In this document: one piece after another, positions 55,394 to 64,000 of the stretch
Position numbering within the stretch: the stretch's first letter is position 1
Layout of the letters: each line of letters opens with the position of its first letter
DNA from: Burkholderia diffusa
GTDB lineage: Bacteria > Pseudomonadota > Gammaproteobacteria > Burkholderiales > Burkholderiaceae
Assembly: GCF_001718315.1 (NCBI RefSeq)
Contig: NZ_CP013362.1
Coordinates: 1,426,001-1,490,000, forward strand
DNA: 64,000 bases
Direction of reading: 5' to 3'
Notes under the pieces: generated by a model
What the model was told of the DNA's origin: nothing
The model's input: only the letters and a program-made list of their open reading frames with translations
Databases searched by the model: none
Made by a program: the position numbers and the translations under genes

Positions 55394-55711
55394 ATGGCCA
55401 CGTATTCCAACGAAGCGGTGCTCGACGCATTGAGACGAGTGCAGTACCGCCAGGTACCGTGGGCGCGCCGCCCGGGCGTGTTCGAGTATCTCCGGTCGCT
55501 GGGGCTGATGGACACGGTCAGGCAGAAGACGGTTGCCCCCGCACCGGGTTTCCATGCACCGGTCGACATCGCAGTGCTGACCGATAGTGGTCGGGCCGAA
55601 TGCGCGCGCCTCGAGCGCGACGAAAAATTACTTTCCTGGACCGATCGCCGTATGGACGACTACGCGTTGAGCGAAGCGAGCGCCGTGGCGATTCTCGAAA
55701 GTCGCCTGTAG
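55394..55711 (+). CDS. hypothetical protein, 105 aa
   Basis: A small soluble protein starting MATYSNEAVLDALRRVQYRQ. It is rich in Arg and acidic residues and ends MDDYALSEASAVAILESRL. No family is recognised. It has GAGAT-type Shine-Dalgarno bases eight bases upstream of the ATG and no signal peptide. It is divergent from the YdcF-like gene. Confidence 0.5.
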   Translation: MATYSNEAVLDALRRVQYRQVPWARRPGVFEYLRSLGLMDTVRQKTVAPAPGFHAPVDIAVLTDSGRAECARLERDEKLLSWTDRRMDDYALSEASAVAILESRL

Positions 55712-55749
55712 CGGCGCGCTCATGATCTCGCCCGTCGCGGGCGACACTC

Positions 55750-55780
55750 AAAAAAAAGCCCGTATCGCGAGGATACGGGC
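55750..55780 (-). terminator. intrinsic terminator after the small exported protein gene
   Basis: Minus strand: GCCCGTATCC, TCGC loop, GATACGGGC, then eight T. It lies 110 bases past the stop of the gene at 55891-56142. Confidence 0.8.
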
Positions 55781-55890
55781 GTACCGGATACTTATGCTGT
55801 TGCCACGCTGTGCTCATGGCAACGGATGTGACTCATCGTATGTCGAGCAGTTCCCGAACTCCGGAATTTTCTTTGACGAAATCCTGCGGA

Positions 55891-56142
55891 CTACGGATGA
55901 CGCGGGAAGTCCGTCGGCTGCGATCCGATGCGTGCACGTGCGTTGCTGGCGATGTCGCCGCGCAAATCGCCGCGTGGCACGGTCGGTCGATTGAGTGACG
56001 TGGCGGGCGGTTGCTGGCGAAGGGTGTTTCGGTGATCCTGCTGGCGGTGGGGTGGCTTCGCGCGATCGTCGGCGCGGGCGGGGGCGGTCAGCGCCAGCGA
56101 AACGACAATGCCGCATGCGACGAGCAGTGACATTGGTTTCAT
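55891..56142 (-). CDS. small exported hypothetical protein
   Basis: An 83-residue precursor starting MKPMSLLVACGIVVSLALTA with a Sec signal peptide and cleavage near PARA-D. The mature part is basic and rich in Arg, Gln and Pro (ending SQPTDFPRHP) without recognised family. GGGAG lies eight bases ahead of the ATG. The downstream terminator on the same strand supports expression. Confidence 0.6.
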   Translation of the reverse strand: MKPMSLLVACGIVVSLALTAPARADDRAKPPHRQQDHRNTLRQQPPATSLNRPTVPRGDLRGDIASNARARIGSQPTDFPRHP

Positions 56143-56339
56143 GGCGGGGCTCCCTTCAAGCCATCGGCGCGGCTTGTTGATATGTCGCTACGGTAAGCGC
56201 GGGAGTGCAGGCTTGCTGTAAATAATAGTAAATAGATGTATCGCGGCACGACAGCGGTAATCGACGACGACGCGGGCGCCGCGCAAAGCGCGTGGCGCGA
56301 AAGAAACCGGGCGGCCGAAGCCGCCCGATCGAGCATGCG

Positions 56340-56741
56340 TTACGCCATCTTCACAGGGGCGCGCCAGGATTCCGGATTGGTCCAGAAGGCGCCGCGCAAC
56401 CGGTCGCGGCTCGGCGGTGCAGGCGGCTTCGCCGCGCTTGCCCCGATGCGCCCGCGCAGCGAGATCTGGCGGCCGCTCGTGCCAAGGCGCTTGACGATTT
56501 CGGCGAGCGTACCGTCTGCCTGCCATTCGTCGAAGCGACGGCGGCAGGTCGGCGGCGACGGATAGCGACCCGGCAGCTTCGACCAACCTTCGCCGGTCGA
56601 CAGCACCCACAGCACGGCGTTTACCACCGAACGGGCCTCCACGCGGGGACGGCCACGCCGTTCACTACGTGCGGGTTCCGAGCAAAACAGACCCTCGACC
56701 AGCGCCCACTCGTTATCTCTCAAATCGTCGAACAGCATCAT
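56340..56741 (-). CDS. orphan IS5-type transposase N-terminal fragment (DUF4096)
   Basis: A 133-residue protein that starts MMLFDDLRDNEWALVEGLFC. It carries the N-terminal DUF4096 region of IS5/IS427-type transposases: R-x-G-R-P-R (RRGRPRVEARSVVNAVLWVL) and LPGRYPSPPTCRRRFDEWQA. The DDE catalytic domain is absent and no inverted repeats are seen at the ends. The C-terminus (ESWRAPVKMA) differs from a transposase. It is therefore a truncated remnant or a domesticated DNA-binding protein, not an active element. The next gene, a LysR regulator, is divergent. Confidence 0.65.
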   Translation of the reverse strand: MMLFDDLRDNEWALVEGLFCSEPARSERRGRPRVEARSVVNAVLWVLSTGEGWSKLPGRYPSPPTCRRRFDEWQADGTLAEIVKRLGTSGRQISLRGRIGASAAKPPAPPSRDRLRGAFWTNPESWRAPVKMA

Positions 56742-57169
56742 GTCCTCACCTCAGCGAAGCTAACTCCGGTGCGCTGCCCTGCGCCGCGCACTCTTCAAGC
56801 ACTCGAGCGTCGAGTGCCGGGTGGGGGCGTCCGGTTGGCCGGCAGCGGCGTTTCTGCCTTCCGTCCGACTAAACCTGCGCCCTGTGCGCCAGGTAAAAGC
56901 ACGATGTGTGCCATGTCGGAGGCGATTCCCTCGAGAGCCGCTTGGCAGCGGGCTAACGGCTAAGTCAGCTAGGGGCGTATAAGACGCCAAAATAACCCGC
57001 CAGCAAATCAGGACAATCACCAATCTTGTGCAATTCGCCCGTGGCACGTGCGTTTGCGTGAATATTGCACCGCAGCGAAACATGTGTGGCCAGTGCCGGA
57101 TTCGCTCATCGAAGCCGATTTTGCGCATTACAATCGTGCATCGGTATCGACGATTGATGAGGTGAACGG
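56742..57169. other. 428-bp divergent gap (transposase remnant / LysR)
   Basis: No gene supported. A short stem GGCGT-ATAAG-ACGCC occurs in the middle and a TACAAT lies at 57129-57134, possibly the -10 of the LysR gene without an obvious -35. No terminal repeats of the transposase remnant were found. Confidence 0.4.
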
Positions 57170-58072
57170 ATGAACGTTACGCTGCGCCAGCTTCGCGTAT
57201 TCATCGAGGTTGCGCGGCTCCGGAGCTTCAGCCGCGCGGGTGACGAGATCGGACTCACGCAGTCCGCGGTCAGCCGTTGCGTGCGGGAACTCGAGACCGA
57301 GCTCGGGCTGAAGCTGATCGACCGGACGACCCGCGACGTGCAGTTGACCGACGTCGGGGCGAACCTGATCGCGAGCGTGTCCCGCCTGCTCGACGATCTC
57401 GACGACACGCTGCGCGAGATTCGCGAGATCGGCGAGCAGCGGCGCGGGCGCGTGATCGTCGCCGCGAGCCCGACGATCGCGTGCCGGCTGATGCCGCGCG
57501 TCGTCGCGGCCTGCGAGCGCCAGTTCCCGTTCGTCACGCTCGGCCTGCGCGACGACGTGCAGAGCGACGTGCTGCGGAAAGTGAAGTCGAGCGAGGTCGA
57601 TTTCGGTGTCGTCATCGGGCCGCTCACCGTTGCCGATCTCGTCTGCGAGCCGTTGATGACCGACTCGTTTTGCCTGGTCGCGCGCGCCGATCACCCGCTC
57701 GCGGCACGGACCGAAGTGCCCTGGACGGCGCTCGACGGGGAGCGCCTCGTCCTGCTTGACCATGCGTCCGGAAGCCGGCCGTTGATCGACGCCGCGTTGG
57801 CTGCCCATCGGGTGAACGCGACGGTCATGCAGGAGCTCGGGCATTCGGCGACTGTATTCGGGCTCGTCGAGGCCGGTGTCGGCGTGAGCGTGCAGCCGTG
57901 GCTGTCGCTGCCGTTGCCGGCGGGATCGTCGCTGGTCGCGCGGCCGCTGACGCCGCGTACCGAGCGCACCGTCGAACTGGTGCGCCGCCGCGATCGATCG
58001 CTGTCGCCGGCCGCGCAGGCGATCTGGGAACTCGCGCGCCAGATGCCGGCGCGCTCGGAAGACCTCGATTGA
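57170..58072 (+). CDS. LysR-family transcriptional regulator
   Basis: A 300-residue LysR regulator. MNVTLRQLRVFIEVARLRSF with AGDEIGLTQSAVSRCVRELE is the winged helix. The effector domain spans about 90-295 (VEVDFGVVIGPLTVADLVCE type region). A following aminotransferase gene on the same strand 64 bases away may be part of the same unit. Targets unknown. Confidence 0.85.
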   Translation: MNVTLRQLRVFIEVARLRSFSRAGDEIGLTQSAVSRCVRELETELGLKLIDRTTRDVQLTDVGANLIASVSRLLDDLDDTLREIREIGEQRRGRVIVAASPTIACRLMPRVVAACERQFPFVTLGLRDDVQSDVLRKVKSSEVDFGVVIGPLTVADLVCEPLMTDSFCLVARADHPLAARTEVPWTALDGERLVLLDHASGSRPLIDAALAAHRVNATVMQELGHSATVFGLVEAGVGVSVQPWLSLPLPAGSSLVARPLTPRTERTVELVRRRDRSLSPAAQAIWELARQMPARSEDLD

Positions 58073-58136
58073 GGGTGTTGATCCGGCGCGCACGCCGGTA
58101 CACTGCGCGAATCGTGTTCCTCGGTGGCGGTTCTCG

Positions 58137-59339
58137 ATGACGCATTTCGCAGATGTCGGCCCGGCGGCGGGCGAGCCGGCGGCACGCAGCGCGGTCCAGG
58201 CGCTGCGTCCGTCGCTGATCAGGGAAGTCTCGAACGCCGGCTTCGGGGTGCCCGATGTGCTGCCGTTCTGGTTCGGCGAATCCGATCGCGTGACGCCGGC
58301 ATTCATTCGCGACGCGGCTGCCGCGGCGCTGAGCGACGGCGCAACTTTCTACACGCACAATCTCGGCACGGTACCGTTGCGCAGCGCGATTGCCGCCTAT
58401 GTGAGCACGCGTCACGGCGAGACCGAGGCCGATGCGATCGCCGTGACGAGTTCGGGCGTGAGCGCGCTGATGCTGGCGGCGCAACTGCTGGTCGGCCCTG
58501 GCGATCGCGTCGTCGCGGTCACGCCGCTCTGGCCGAACCTCGTTGAAATCCCGAAGATACTCGGTGCACATGTCGAGTGCATCCCGCTGCGCCATGGCGA
58601 TGCGGGCTGGCGGCTCGATATCGACCGGCTGCTCGCGGCGCTGACGCCCGACACACGGATGCTGTTCGTGAACTCGCCGAATAATCCGACCGGCTGGACG
58701 ATGTCCCGCGACGACCAGCGGGCTGTACTCGCGCATTGCAGGCGTCACGGCATCTGGGTGGTCGCCGACGAGGTGTACGAACGGCTCGCGTTCACTGCGG
58801 ACGGCGCGCCGTCGTTTCTCGACATCGCGTCGCGCGACGAGCGACTCATCGTCGTGAATTCGTTCTCGAAGGCCTGGGCGATGACGGGCTGGCGGCTCGG
58901 ATGGTTGGTCGCGCCGGCGTCGATCATGGGCGATCTGTCGAAGCTGGTCGAATACAACACGTCGTGCGCGCCGGGTTTCGTCCAGGCCGCGGGGGAGGTT
59001 GCGCTGCGAGACGGCGAGCCGTTCGTGCGGTCGTTCGTTGCGGCGCTGGGTGGCGCACGTGACCGCCTGCTCGCCGCGCTGCGCACGTTGCCGGGCGTCG
59101 ATGTGCCGCCTCCGCCGGGCGCGATGTACCTGTTCCTGCGCCTCCCGGGCGCGGACGATAGTCTCGCGTTTTGCAAGTCGCTGGTCCGCGAGGCGGGGCT
59201 TGGGCTGGCGCCGGGACGCGCGTTCGGCCCGGAGGGGGAAGGGTTCGTGCGCTGGTGCTACGCGTGCGACCCGGTGCGGCTCGACGCGGGCGTCGAGCGC
59301 TTGCGGGCGTTCCTCGCGCGCGGTGCGGGCCCGCGTTGA
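58137..59339 (+). CDS. pyridoxal-phosphate aminotransferase class I/II
   Basis: A 400-residue fold-type I aminotransferase. Visible residues: the PLP-ring contact region NSPNNPTGWTMS, the Asp in VVADEVYERLAF, the Schiff-base lysine in VVNSFSKAWAMTGWRLGWLV, and the C-terminal arginine region VRWCYACDPVRLDAG. The substrate is probably an aspartate or aromatic-type amino acid but is not determined. Downstream of a LysR gene. Confidence 0.86.
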   Translation: MTHFADVGPAAGEPAARSAVQALRPSLIREVSNAGFGVPDVLPFWFGESDRVTPAFIRDAAAAALSDGATFYTHNLGTVPLRSAIAAYVSTRHGETEADAIAVTSSGVSALMLAAQLLVGPGDRVVAVTPLWPNLVEIPKILGAHVECIPLRHGDAGWRLDIDRLLAALTPDTRMLFVNSPNNPTGWTMSRDDQRAVLAHCRRHGIWVVADEVYERLAFTADGAPSFLDIASRDERLIVVNSFSKAWAMTGWRLGWLVAPASIMGDLSKLVEYNTSCAPGFVQAAGEVALRDGEPFVRSFVAALGGARDRLLAALRTLPGVDVPPPPGAMYLFLRLPGADDSLAFCKSLVREAGLGLAPGRAFGPEGEGFVRWCYACDPVRLDAGVERLRAFLARGAGPR

Positions 59340-59392
59340 AGCGGGGGCGGATCTGCCGCGGCGTGCGGGCGGCGGGCCGTTTCGGCTCATCT

Positions 59393-59417
59393 TTACGCAC
59401 CGGGCAATTTTGCGTAA
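59393..59417. promoter_or_regulatory. inverted repeat ahead of scpB
   Basis: TTACGCA (59393-59399) and its complement TGCGTAA (59411-59417) with 11 bases between. The repeat could be an operator or a small stem. Match only. Confidence 0.3.
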
Positions 59418-59612
59418 GATGGCGCTCAGTCACGCGGTTCCGTCGTTGAGCCGTGCTGTTCCGTCCGGTTTGGGCCTGGCTTGAAGTTGGTTCGCCGCCC
59501 CCGGTTCGTGCTCCCATCAATATGACCGATCAGAATCGGGCGAGCGCGTCTTCCGTTCCTTTCGTCTGTTTGTTGATCCGGTTCGTTTGACCACAGGGTC
59601 TGGCCTAGCTGC

Positions 59613-60635
59613 ATGAATACCCAAGAGGCGAAGATCGTCCTCGAGACTGCCTTGATCTGCGCGCAAGAACCGCTGAAGCTCGGCGATTTGCGCAAGCTCT
59701 TTGCCGACGGCGTGTCGGCTGACACGGTCCGCACGTTGCTCGAAGATCTGAAACAGGATTGGTCCGGCCGCGGCGTCGAACTGGTGGCGCTGGCAACCGG
59801 ATGGCGCTTTCAGAGCAAGCCGGCGATGCGCCATTATCTGGACCGGCTGCATCCCGAGAAACCGCCGAAATATTCGCGCGCGGTGCTCGAAACGCTCGCG
59901 ATCATCGCGTATCGGCAACCCGTCACGCGCGGCGACATCGAAGAGATTCGCGGCGTCACGGTCAATACGCAGGTGGTCAAGCAGCTCGAGGACCGCGGCT
60001 GGATCGAGGTGATCGGGCATCGCGACGTGCCGGGACGTCCGGCGCTGTACGCGACGACCAAGCAGTTCCTTGACGATCTCGGCCTGAAGGCGCTCGACGA
60101 CCTGCCGGCGCTCGAGGAACCGGCCGCGAACATCGAGGCCGCGCTGCTCGCGCAGCAGGCGATGGATTTCGACGGCGATGCGCCGGCGGCGGACGCGGCG
60201 CAGGAAGCCGGCGAAGCAGCGGCCGACGTGTTGCAGATGCAGCCGGATGAATTGCCGGGCGGCGCCGCAGCGGAAGGTGCGACGACGCAGGAAATGCCGA
60301 ACCGCGATACGCTGGAAGCTGATCGCGTTCAGGTGGAACAGGGCGGCGCCGAAGCAGCGCCGGCCGGCGGGCAGCCCGAGCCGCTGCGCGCGGAAGGGAA
60401 CGAGGAAGATCGCAGGCCGGCCGCCGACGCGGTTGCCGGAGACGGAGCGGAAGCGGCCGGCGACATGCCGGGCGAGGCTGGCCAAGCCGACGCCTCTCGC
60501 TCCAGTCCCGCGGACGACGAGTTGCTGGACGATACGTCCGACAGTCTCGCCGATGCCGTACGCAGTGCCGGCGCGCCCATCGGCGCCGCCGCACTGCCGG
60601 ACGACGAAGCAGAACCCGAACAGCGCCGCGCCTGA
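59613..60635 (+). CDS. scpB: segregation and condensation protein ScpB with a long acidic tail
   Basis: ScpB forms the kleisin complex with Smc and ScpA for chromosome compaction and segregation. Residues about 1-185 contain the two winged helices of ScpB, including [20 protein letters not shown] and [20 protein letters not shown]. The protein then continues for about 155 residues with a disordered tail rich in Ala, Glu, Asp, Pro and Gly (residues about 185-340), about doubling the usual ScpB length. ScpA is not adjacent. Start [14 protein letters not shown] at ATG 59613. Confidence 0.88.
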   Translation: MNTQEAKIVLETALICAQEPLKLGDLRKLFADGVSADTVRTLLEDLKQDWSGRGVELVALATGWRFQSKPAMRHYLDRLHPEKPPKYSRAVLETLAIIAYRQPVTRGDIEEIRGVTVNTQVVKQLEDRGWIEVIGHRDVPGRPALYATTKQFLDDLGLKALDDLPALEEPAANIEAALLAQQAMDFDGDAPAADAAQEAGEAAADVLQMQPDELPGGAAAEGATTQEMPNRDTLEADRVQVEQGGAEAAPAGGQPEPLRAEGNEEDRRPAADAVAGDGAEAAGDMPGEAGQADASRSSPADDELLDDTSDSLADAVRSAGAPIGAAALPDDEAEPEQRRA

Positions 60636-60695
60636 TCGCGGCCGACTTCTTGCCGCGCCCGAACCGGGCGCGAGACCTGACATTTTGAGGTTGTT

Positions 60696-62390
60696 TTGAC
60701 TGATATCCACGATATTGAATCGTCCGCGCCTGCCGTGCAGGCCGCGCGCGCCGACGATGCGCCGGAGCAGGATGCTCCGGCCGCAGGTGGTGACGAGCGT
60801 CCCCGCCGCGGCCTGCGGCGCGGGCCGCGCAGCCTGATCGCGCGCCGCCGCGCGGCGGCCAAGTCGAAGGGCGATGGCGAGTCGCAGGGCGGCGAAGGCG
60901 CGGAAGCGCAGCCGGCCGCGGAAGCTCAGCCTGCACGCGCGCCACGCAAGGAAGGTGCGGCGAAGGGCGGCCGCAAGCCGGCCGGCAAGCGTGAAGGTGC
61001 GGCCAAGGGTGCCCAGGGCGGCCAGGGGCGGCGCGGTGGTTCGGCGAAAGCCGAGGGCGGCGCAGTGAAGGCCGACGGCGACGCGGCGTCGCAGGACGAC
61101 CTGTTCGCCTACGTGACGTCGCCGGCATTCGATGCGGACAATTCGACGGGCGGCAGCGGCGTGCGTGCGCCGATGCTGCGTCGCGGCCGCAACCAGCCGA
61201 CGAACAAGCGCGTGCTGTCGCCGGACGACGACGCGCCGAAGCTCCACAAGGTGCTTGCGGAAGCCGGCATGGGCTCGCGCCGTGAAATGGAAGAGCTGAT
61301 CGTTGCCGGCCGCGTGTCGGTGAACGGTGAGCCCGCGCACATCGGCCAGCGCATCATGCCGACCGACCAGGTCCGCATCAACGGCAAGCCGGTCAAGCGC
61401 AAGCTGCCGAACAAGCCGCCGCGCGTGCTGCTGTACCACAAGCCGACGGGCGAGATCGTGAGCCACGCAGACCCGGAAGGTCGTCCGTCGGTGTTTGACC
61501 GCCTGCCCCCGATGAAGACGGCGAAATGGCTCGCGGTGGGTCGTCTCGACTTCAACACCGAAGGTCTGCTGATGCTGACGACGTCGGGCGATCTCGCGAA
61601 CCGTTTCATGCATCCGCGCTACAGCGTCGAACGCGAGTATGCGGTGCGCGTCGTCGGCGAGCTGTCCGAGGGGATGCGGCAGAAGCTGCTGCACGGCGTC
61701 GAACTCGATGACGGCCCGGCGAACTTCCTGCGCATCCGCGATGGCGGCGGCGAAGGCACGAATCATTGGTACCACGTTGCGCTGGCTGAAGGCCGCAACC
61801 GCGAAGTGCGCCGGATGTTCGAGGCGGCCGGCCTGATGGTGAGCCGCCTGATCCGTACGCGTCACGGCCCGATTCCGCTGCCGCGCGGGCTGAAGCGCGG
61901 TCGCTGGGAGGAGCTCGACGAAGCGCAGGTGCGCAAGCTGATGGCGACCGTCGGCCTGAAGGCGCCGTCCGAGGAGAAGGGCAAGCGCGGTGGCGGCGGG
62001 CAGGCCGAGCGTCGCCAGCCGGATCCGATGCAGACGTCGATGGGCTTCATCAGCCGCGAGCCGGTGCTGACCACGCATGGTCAGCTCGATCAGCCGCGTC
62101 GCGGTGGCGGTCGACGTGGCGCCCCGGGCCTGCCTGGCCTGAGCGGCTACGGCAGTCTGCCGGTTTCGCCGTCGGGCTACGGCAACCGCTCGGGTGGCGG
62201 TCGCGATGTCGATGGCAATCGCGCGTCGTATGGCGCCGGCCCGAAGCGTGAGGGCGCAGGCGGCAAGCGCGGCGGCAAGGGCGGTAACCGCAATCCCAAC
62301 GGCAATCGCGCCGAAGGCGCCGGCAATGGCGGCGGCGGTGGCGCGCGCGGCGGCCAGCGTCCGCAGCGCAATCGCTCCCGCGGCCGCTGA
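60696..62390 (+). CDS. rluB: 23S rRNA pseudouridine(2605) synthase RluB with N- and C-terminal extensions
   Basis: RluB makes pseudouridine in helix 89 of 23S rRNA. The S4 RNA-binding domain is [20 protein letters not shown] (about 185-245). The catalytic core has the active-site aspartate in [20 protein letters not shown]. Extra parts: about 185 N-terminal residues rich in Ala, Gly, Lys and Arg, and about 130 C-terminal residues rich in Gly, Arg and Asn (ending [11 protein letters not shown]), likely RNA-binding tails. The start is a TTG at 60696 with GAGG seven bases upstream; no ATG fits. It starts 60 bases after scpB, likely in one operon. Confidence 0.87.
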   Translation: MTDIHDIESSAPAVQAARADDAPEQDAPAAGGDERPRRGLRRGPRSLIARRRAAAKSKGDGESQGGEGAEAQPAAEAQPARAPRKEGAAKGGRKPAGKREGAAKGAQGGQGRRGGSAKAEGGAVKADGDAASQDDLFAYVTSPAFDADNSTGGSGVRAPMLRRGRNQPTNKRVLSPDDDAPKLHKVLAEAGMGSRREMEELIVAGRVSVNGEPAHIGQRIMPTDQVRINGKPVKRKLPNKPPRVLLYHKPTGEIVSHADPEGRPSVFDRLPPMKTAKWLAVGRLDFNTEGLLMLTTSGDLANRFMHPRYSVEREYAVRVVGELSEGMRQKLLHGVELDDGPANFLRIRDGGGEGTNHWYHVALAEGRNREVRRMFEAAGLMVSRLIRTRHGPIPLPRGLKRGRWEELDEAQVRKLMATVGLKAPSEEKGKRGGGGQAERRQPDPMQTSMGFISREPVLTTHGQLDQPRRGGGRRGAPGLPGLSGYGSLPVSPSGYGNRSGGGRDVDGNRASYGAGPKREGAGGKRGGKGGNRNPNGNRAEGAGNGGGGGARGGQRPQRNRSRGR

Positions 62391-62590
62391 GCGTTTCTGG
62401 CGGTTGGCGGTGTGAAACCGCCGGTGTGCCGGCAATGTTGGCGCGAATCAGGTTGGGTCGGCACTTCGCCGTGCGTGGCTTGCTTTCGACTGTCTATATC
62501 GCGCTGCCGGATTGTGCCGTCTGTTCGGACAGGCCGGTTTCGCATTTTTGGTCGGTAAAGGCGGCCCAGACGCTGCTTTTACCGGCTGGC

Positions 62591-62619
62591 TTGGCGTTTG
62601 CGCCAAAAATCGCTATAAT
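62591..62619 (+). promoter_or_regulatory. near-consensus sigma70 promoter
   Basis: TTGGCG (62591-62596), exactly 17 bases, then a perfect TATAAT (62614-62619). Expected start near 62626. One of the best promoters in the window. Confidence 0.8.
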
Positions 62620-62625
62620 CGCGGA

Positions 62626-62704
62626 GTCGCTGGGCGTACGGATTCAATGTGCGGCTCAGGTGCGACCACCAGTAAGAAGATGGGCGTTCCGCCCATTTTT
62701 TTTT
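62626..62704 (+). ncRNA. short leader RNA or sRNA upstream of rimP-nusA
   Basis: Inferred transcript of about 80 bases from the promoter at 62591-62619 to the terminator at 62680-62704. It may be a free sRNA, or the terminated form of the rimP-nusA leader in which readthrough is regulated. No Rfam family is recognised by eye. Confidence 0.4.
62680..62704 (+). terminator. intrinsic terminator upstream of rimP
   Basis: ATGGGCG, TTC loop, CGCCCAT, then nine T to 62704. It lies 102 bases before the rimP start, and its position within the leader suggests attenuation. Confidence 0.8.
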
Positions 62705-62806
62705 GCTGAAACGGTTAGGCATCTCGGGTAGCGCTTCCTGCGCCGGCTAAGGCGCGCGCCCGCGGGTGAATCGCGAGCGGCGGGCGCGAACACCTGAGAG
62801 GACACT

Positions 62807-63265
62807 GTGCAACTGACGGAACTGATAGAAACCACGGTCACCGGGCTCGGCTACGAGCTGGTGGATCTCGAGCGCACCGGGCGCGGCATGCTTTGCATCT
62901 ATATCGATCAGCCTGCCGGCATCTCGCTCGAAGATTGCGAAAAGGTCACGCGTCAGCTCCAGCACGTCTTGACGGTCGAAAACATCGATTACGAACGGCT
63001 CGAAGTCTCGTCCCCGGGGCTCGACCGCCCGTTGAAGAAGCTGGCCGACTTCGAGCGCTTCGCCGGCAGCGAAGTTTCCGTGACCTTGAAAAAGCCGCTG
63101 GACGGGCGCAAGACGTACCGGGGCATTCTGCACGCGCCGAATGGCGAAACGATCGGTTTGGAATTTGAGAGGAAGAAGGGCGAGGCAGCCATGCTGGATT
63201 TCACGCTGGCCGATATCGACAAAGCCCGCCTGATTCCGCAAGTTGACTTTAGGAGCCGCAAATAA
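62807..63265 (+). CDS. rimP: ribosome maturation factor RimP
   Basis: A 152-residue protein needed for 30S maturation. The N-domain is [20 protein letters not shown], followed by the central motif [20 protein letters not shown], and the C-domain SH3-like barrel ends [17 protein letters not shown]. The start is GTG 62807, five bases after GAGAGGAC. The TAA stop overlaps the nusA start (TAATG), as usual in the rimP-nusA-infB operon. Confidence 0.93.
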   Translation: MQLTELIETTVTGLGYELVDLERTGRGMLCIYIDQPAGISLEDCEKVTRQLQHVLTVENIDYERLEVSSPGLDRPLKKLADFERFAGSEVSVTLKKPLDGRKTYRGILHAPNGETIGLEFERKKGEAAMLDFTLADIDKARLIPQVDFRSRK

Positions 63266-64000
63266 TGAGTCGCGAAGTGTTGATGCTGGTGGATGCGCTG
63301 GCGCGCGAGAAAAACGTCGACAAGGATGTGGTGCTGGGCGCCCTCGAGGCTGCGCTCGCGTCCGCTTCCAAGAAGCTGTTCGACGAAGGCGCCGAAATCC
63401 GCGTCCATATCGATCGCGAAAGCGGCGAGCACGAAACCTTCCGTCGCTGGCTCGTCGTGCCCGACGAGGCAGGCTTGCAGGAGCCGGATCGCGAGATCCT
63501 GCTGTTCGAAGCGCGTGAGCAGAAGCCCGACATCGAAGTCGGTGAATTCATCGAGGAGCCGGTGCCGTCGATCGAGTTCGGCCGTATCGGCGCGCAGGCC
63601 GCCAAGCAGGTGATCCTGCAGAAGGTGCGCGATGCCGAGCGCGAGCAGATCCTGAACGACTATCTCGAGCGCGGTGAAAAGATCATGACGGGCACGGTGA
63701 AGCGCCTCGACAAGGGCAACTTCATCGTCGAATCGGGCCGTGTCGAAGCGCTGCTGCGCCGCGATCAGCTGATTCCGAAGGAAAACTTGCGCGTGGGTGA
63801 CCGCGTGCGTGCATACATCGCGAAGGTCGACCGCACCGCGCGTGGCCCGCAGATCGAACTCTCGCGCACGGCGCCAGAGTTCCTGATGAAGTTGTTCGAG
63901 ATGGAAGTGCCGGAAATCGAGCAGGGCCTGCTCGAAATCAAGGCGGCCGCTCGCGATCCGGGCGTACGCGCGAAGATCGGCGTGATCGCCTACGACAAGC
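63265..64000 (+). CDS. nusA: transcription termination/antitermination factor NusA (partial)
   Basis: The first 245 codons of nusA run off the window. NusA binds RNA polymerase and modulates pausing, termination and antitermination. The N-terminal domain (residues 1-130) begins [20 protein letters not shown]. An S1 domain begins at about 135 ([20 protein letters not shown]), and the start of KH1 is near the window end ([20 protein letters not shown]). The start overlaps the rimP stop codon. Strong family identity. Confidence 0.95.
   Translation, partial: MSREVLMLVDALAREKNVDKDVVLGALEAALASASKKLFDEGAEIRVHIDRESGEHETFRRWLVVPDEAGLQEPDREILLFEAREQKPDIEVGEFIEEPVPSIEFGRIGAQAAKQVILQKVRDAEREQILNDYLERGEKIMTGTVKRLDKGNFIVESGRVEALLRRDQLIPKENLRVGDRVRAYIAKVDRTARGPQIELSRTAPEFLMKLFEMEVPEIEQGLLEIKAAARDPGVRAKIGVIAYDK

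Larger units (their letters stand above)
62391..62806. other. 416-bp rluB-rimP region with leader transcript signals
   Basis: No protein gene. It contains a near-consensus promoter (62591-62619), an intrinsic terminator (62680-62704), and a GC hairpin at about 62754-62789 just ahead of the rimP ribosome-binding site. It is the leader of the rimP-nusA operon. Confidence 0.7.

Noticed and set aside
56340-56741. an intact insertion sequence around the transposase-like gene
   Set aside because: No terminal inverted repeats or target-site duplication were seen, and the catalytic domain is missing.
59517-62435. 972-codon open frame on the minus strand
   Set aside because: Antisense to scpB and rluB. 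Its product is low-complexity Ala/Arg/Leu and has no start signal; it is a GC-bias shadow.

Overview
The window is GC-rich chromosomal DNA (about two thirds G+C, strong third-position GC bias). Gene order and protein sequences point to a Burkholderia, most likely of the B. cepacia complex, primary chromosome. The main evidence is the conserved block relA, tRNA-Val, thrS, infC, rpmI, rplT, pheS, pheT, ihfA, merR-like, tRNA-Pro, together with scpB, rluB, rimP, nusA, bamC, aroC and scoAB. It is mostly a housekeeping backbone. I see no prophage, intact insertion sequence, CRISPR array or integrative element.

Left part (1-21.2 kb): the end of uvrD overlaps a methylthioadenosine/SAH nucleosidase gene. 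Next come an Fsr-type MFS exporter, a chemotaxis receptor, an orphan EpsG-like membrane protein, and a four-gene aromatic-acid efflux operon (NodT outer-membrane factor, FUSC, DUF1656, HlyD adaptor) divergent from its LysR regulator. A minus-strand operon wrbA / DUF2069 / FAD-linked oxidase / metallophosphoesterase follows. Then come a BrkB/YihY membrane protein, a Mpo1-like protein, a CBS-domain protein, a fused LplT-PlsC lysophospholipid transporter-acyltransferase, and aroC.

Middle part (21.2-36.2 kb), metabolic and accessory: a LacI repressor faces a ribokinase / MFS permease / DapA-family aldolase operon, with two matching operator-like palindromes between them. ETF-ubiquinone oxidoreductase, an SDR, a thioesterase and scoAB (with a divergent PAS-LuxR regulator) suggest acyl-CoA and ketone-body metabolism. 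An unassigned LysR-controlled operon follows, encoding an exported SnoaL-like protein, a Tat-exported PuuE-like deacetylase and an SDR that lacks the usual YxxxK motif. An alpha/beta hydrolase and a RidA protein come before relA.

Right part (36.2-64 kb): stringent response, translation and nucleoid genes as above; a 736-residue lipoprotein built of two tandem copies of one domain; a Tat-lipoprotein tyrosine phosphatase split by one in-frame TGA; a methyltransferase; tRNA-Pro; bamC; several small exported or hypothetical proteins; an orphan truncated IS5-type transposase; a LysR gene and an aminotransferase; scpB, rluB, and the rimP-nusA operon running out of the window. Upstream of rimP, a near-consensus promoter followed about 80 nt later by an intrinsic terminator marks a short leader RNA, sRNA or attenuator. 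No wholly new defence or mobile system is evident. The best leads for novelty are the duplicated lipoprotein, the LysR/SDR/deacetylase/SnoaL operon, the LacI-controlled kinase-aldolase operon and the nusA-operon leader.
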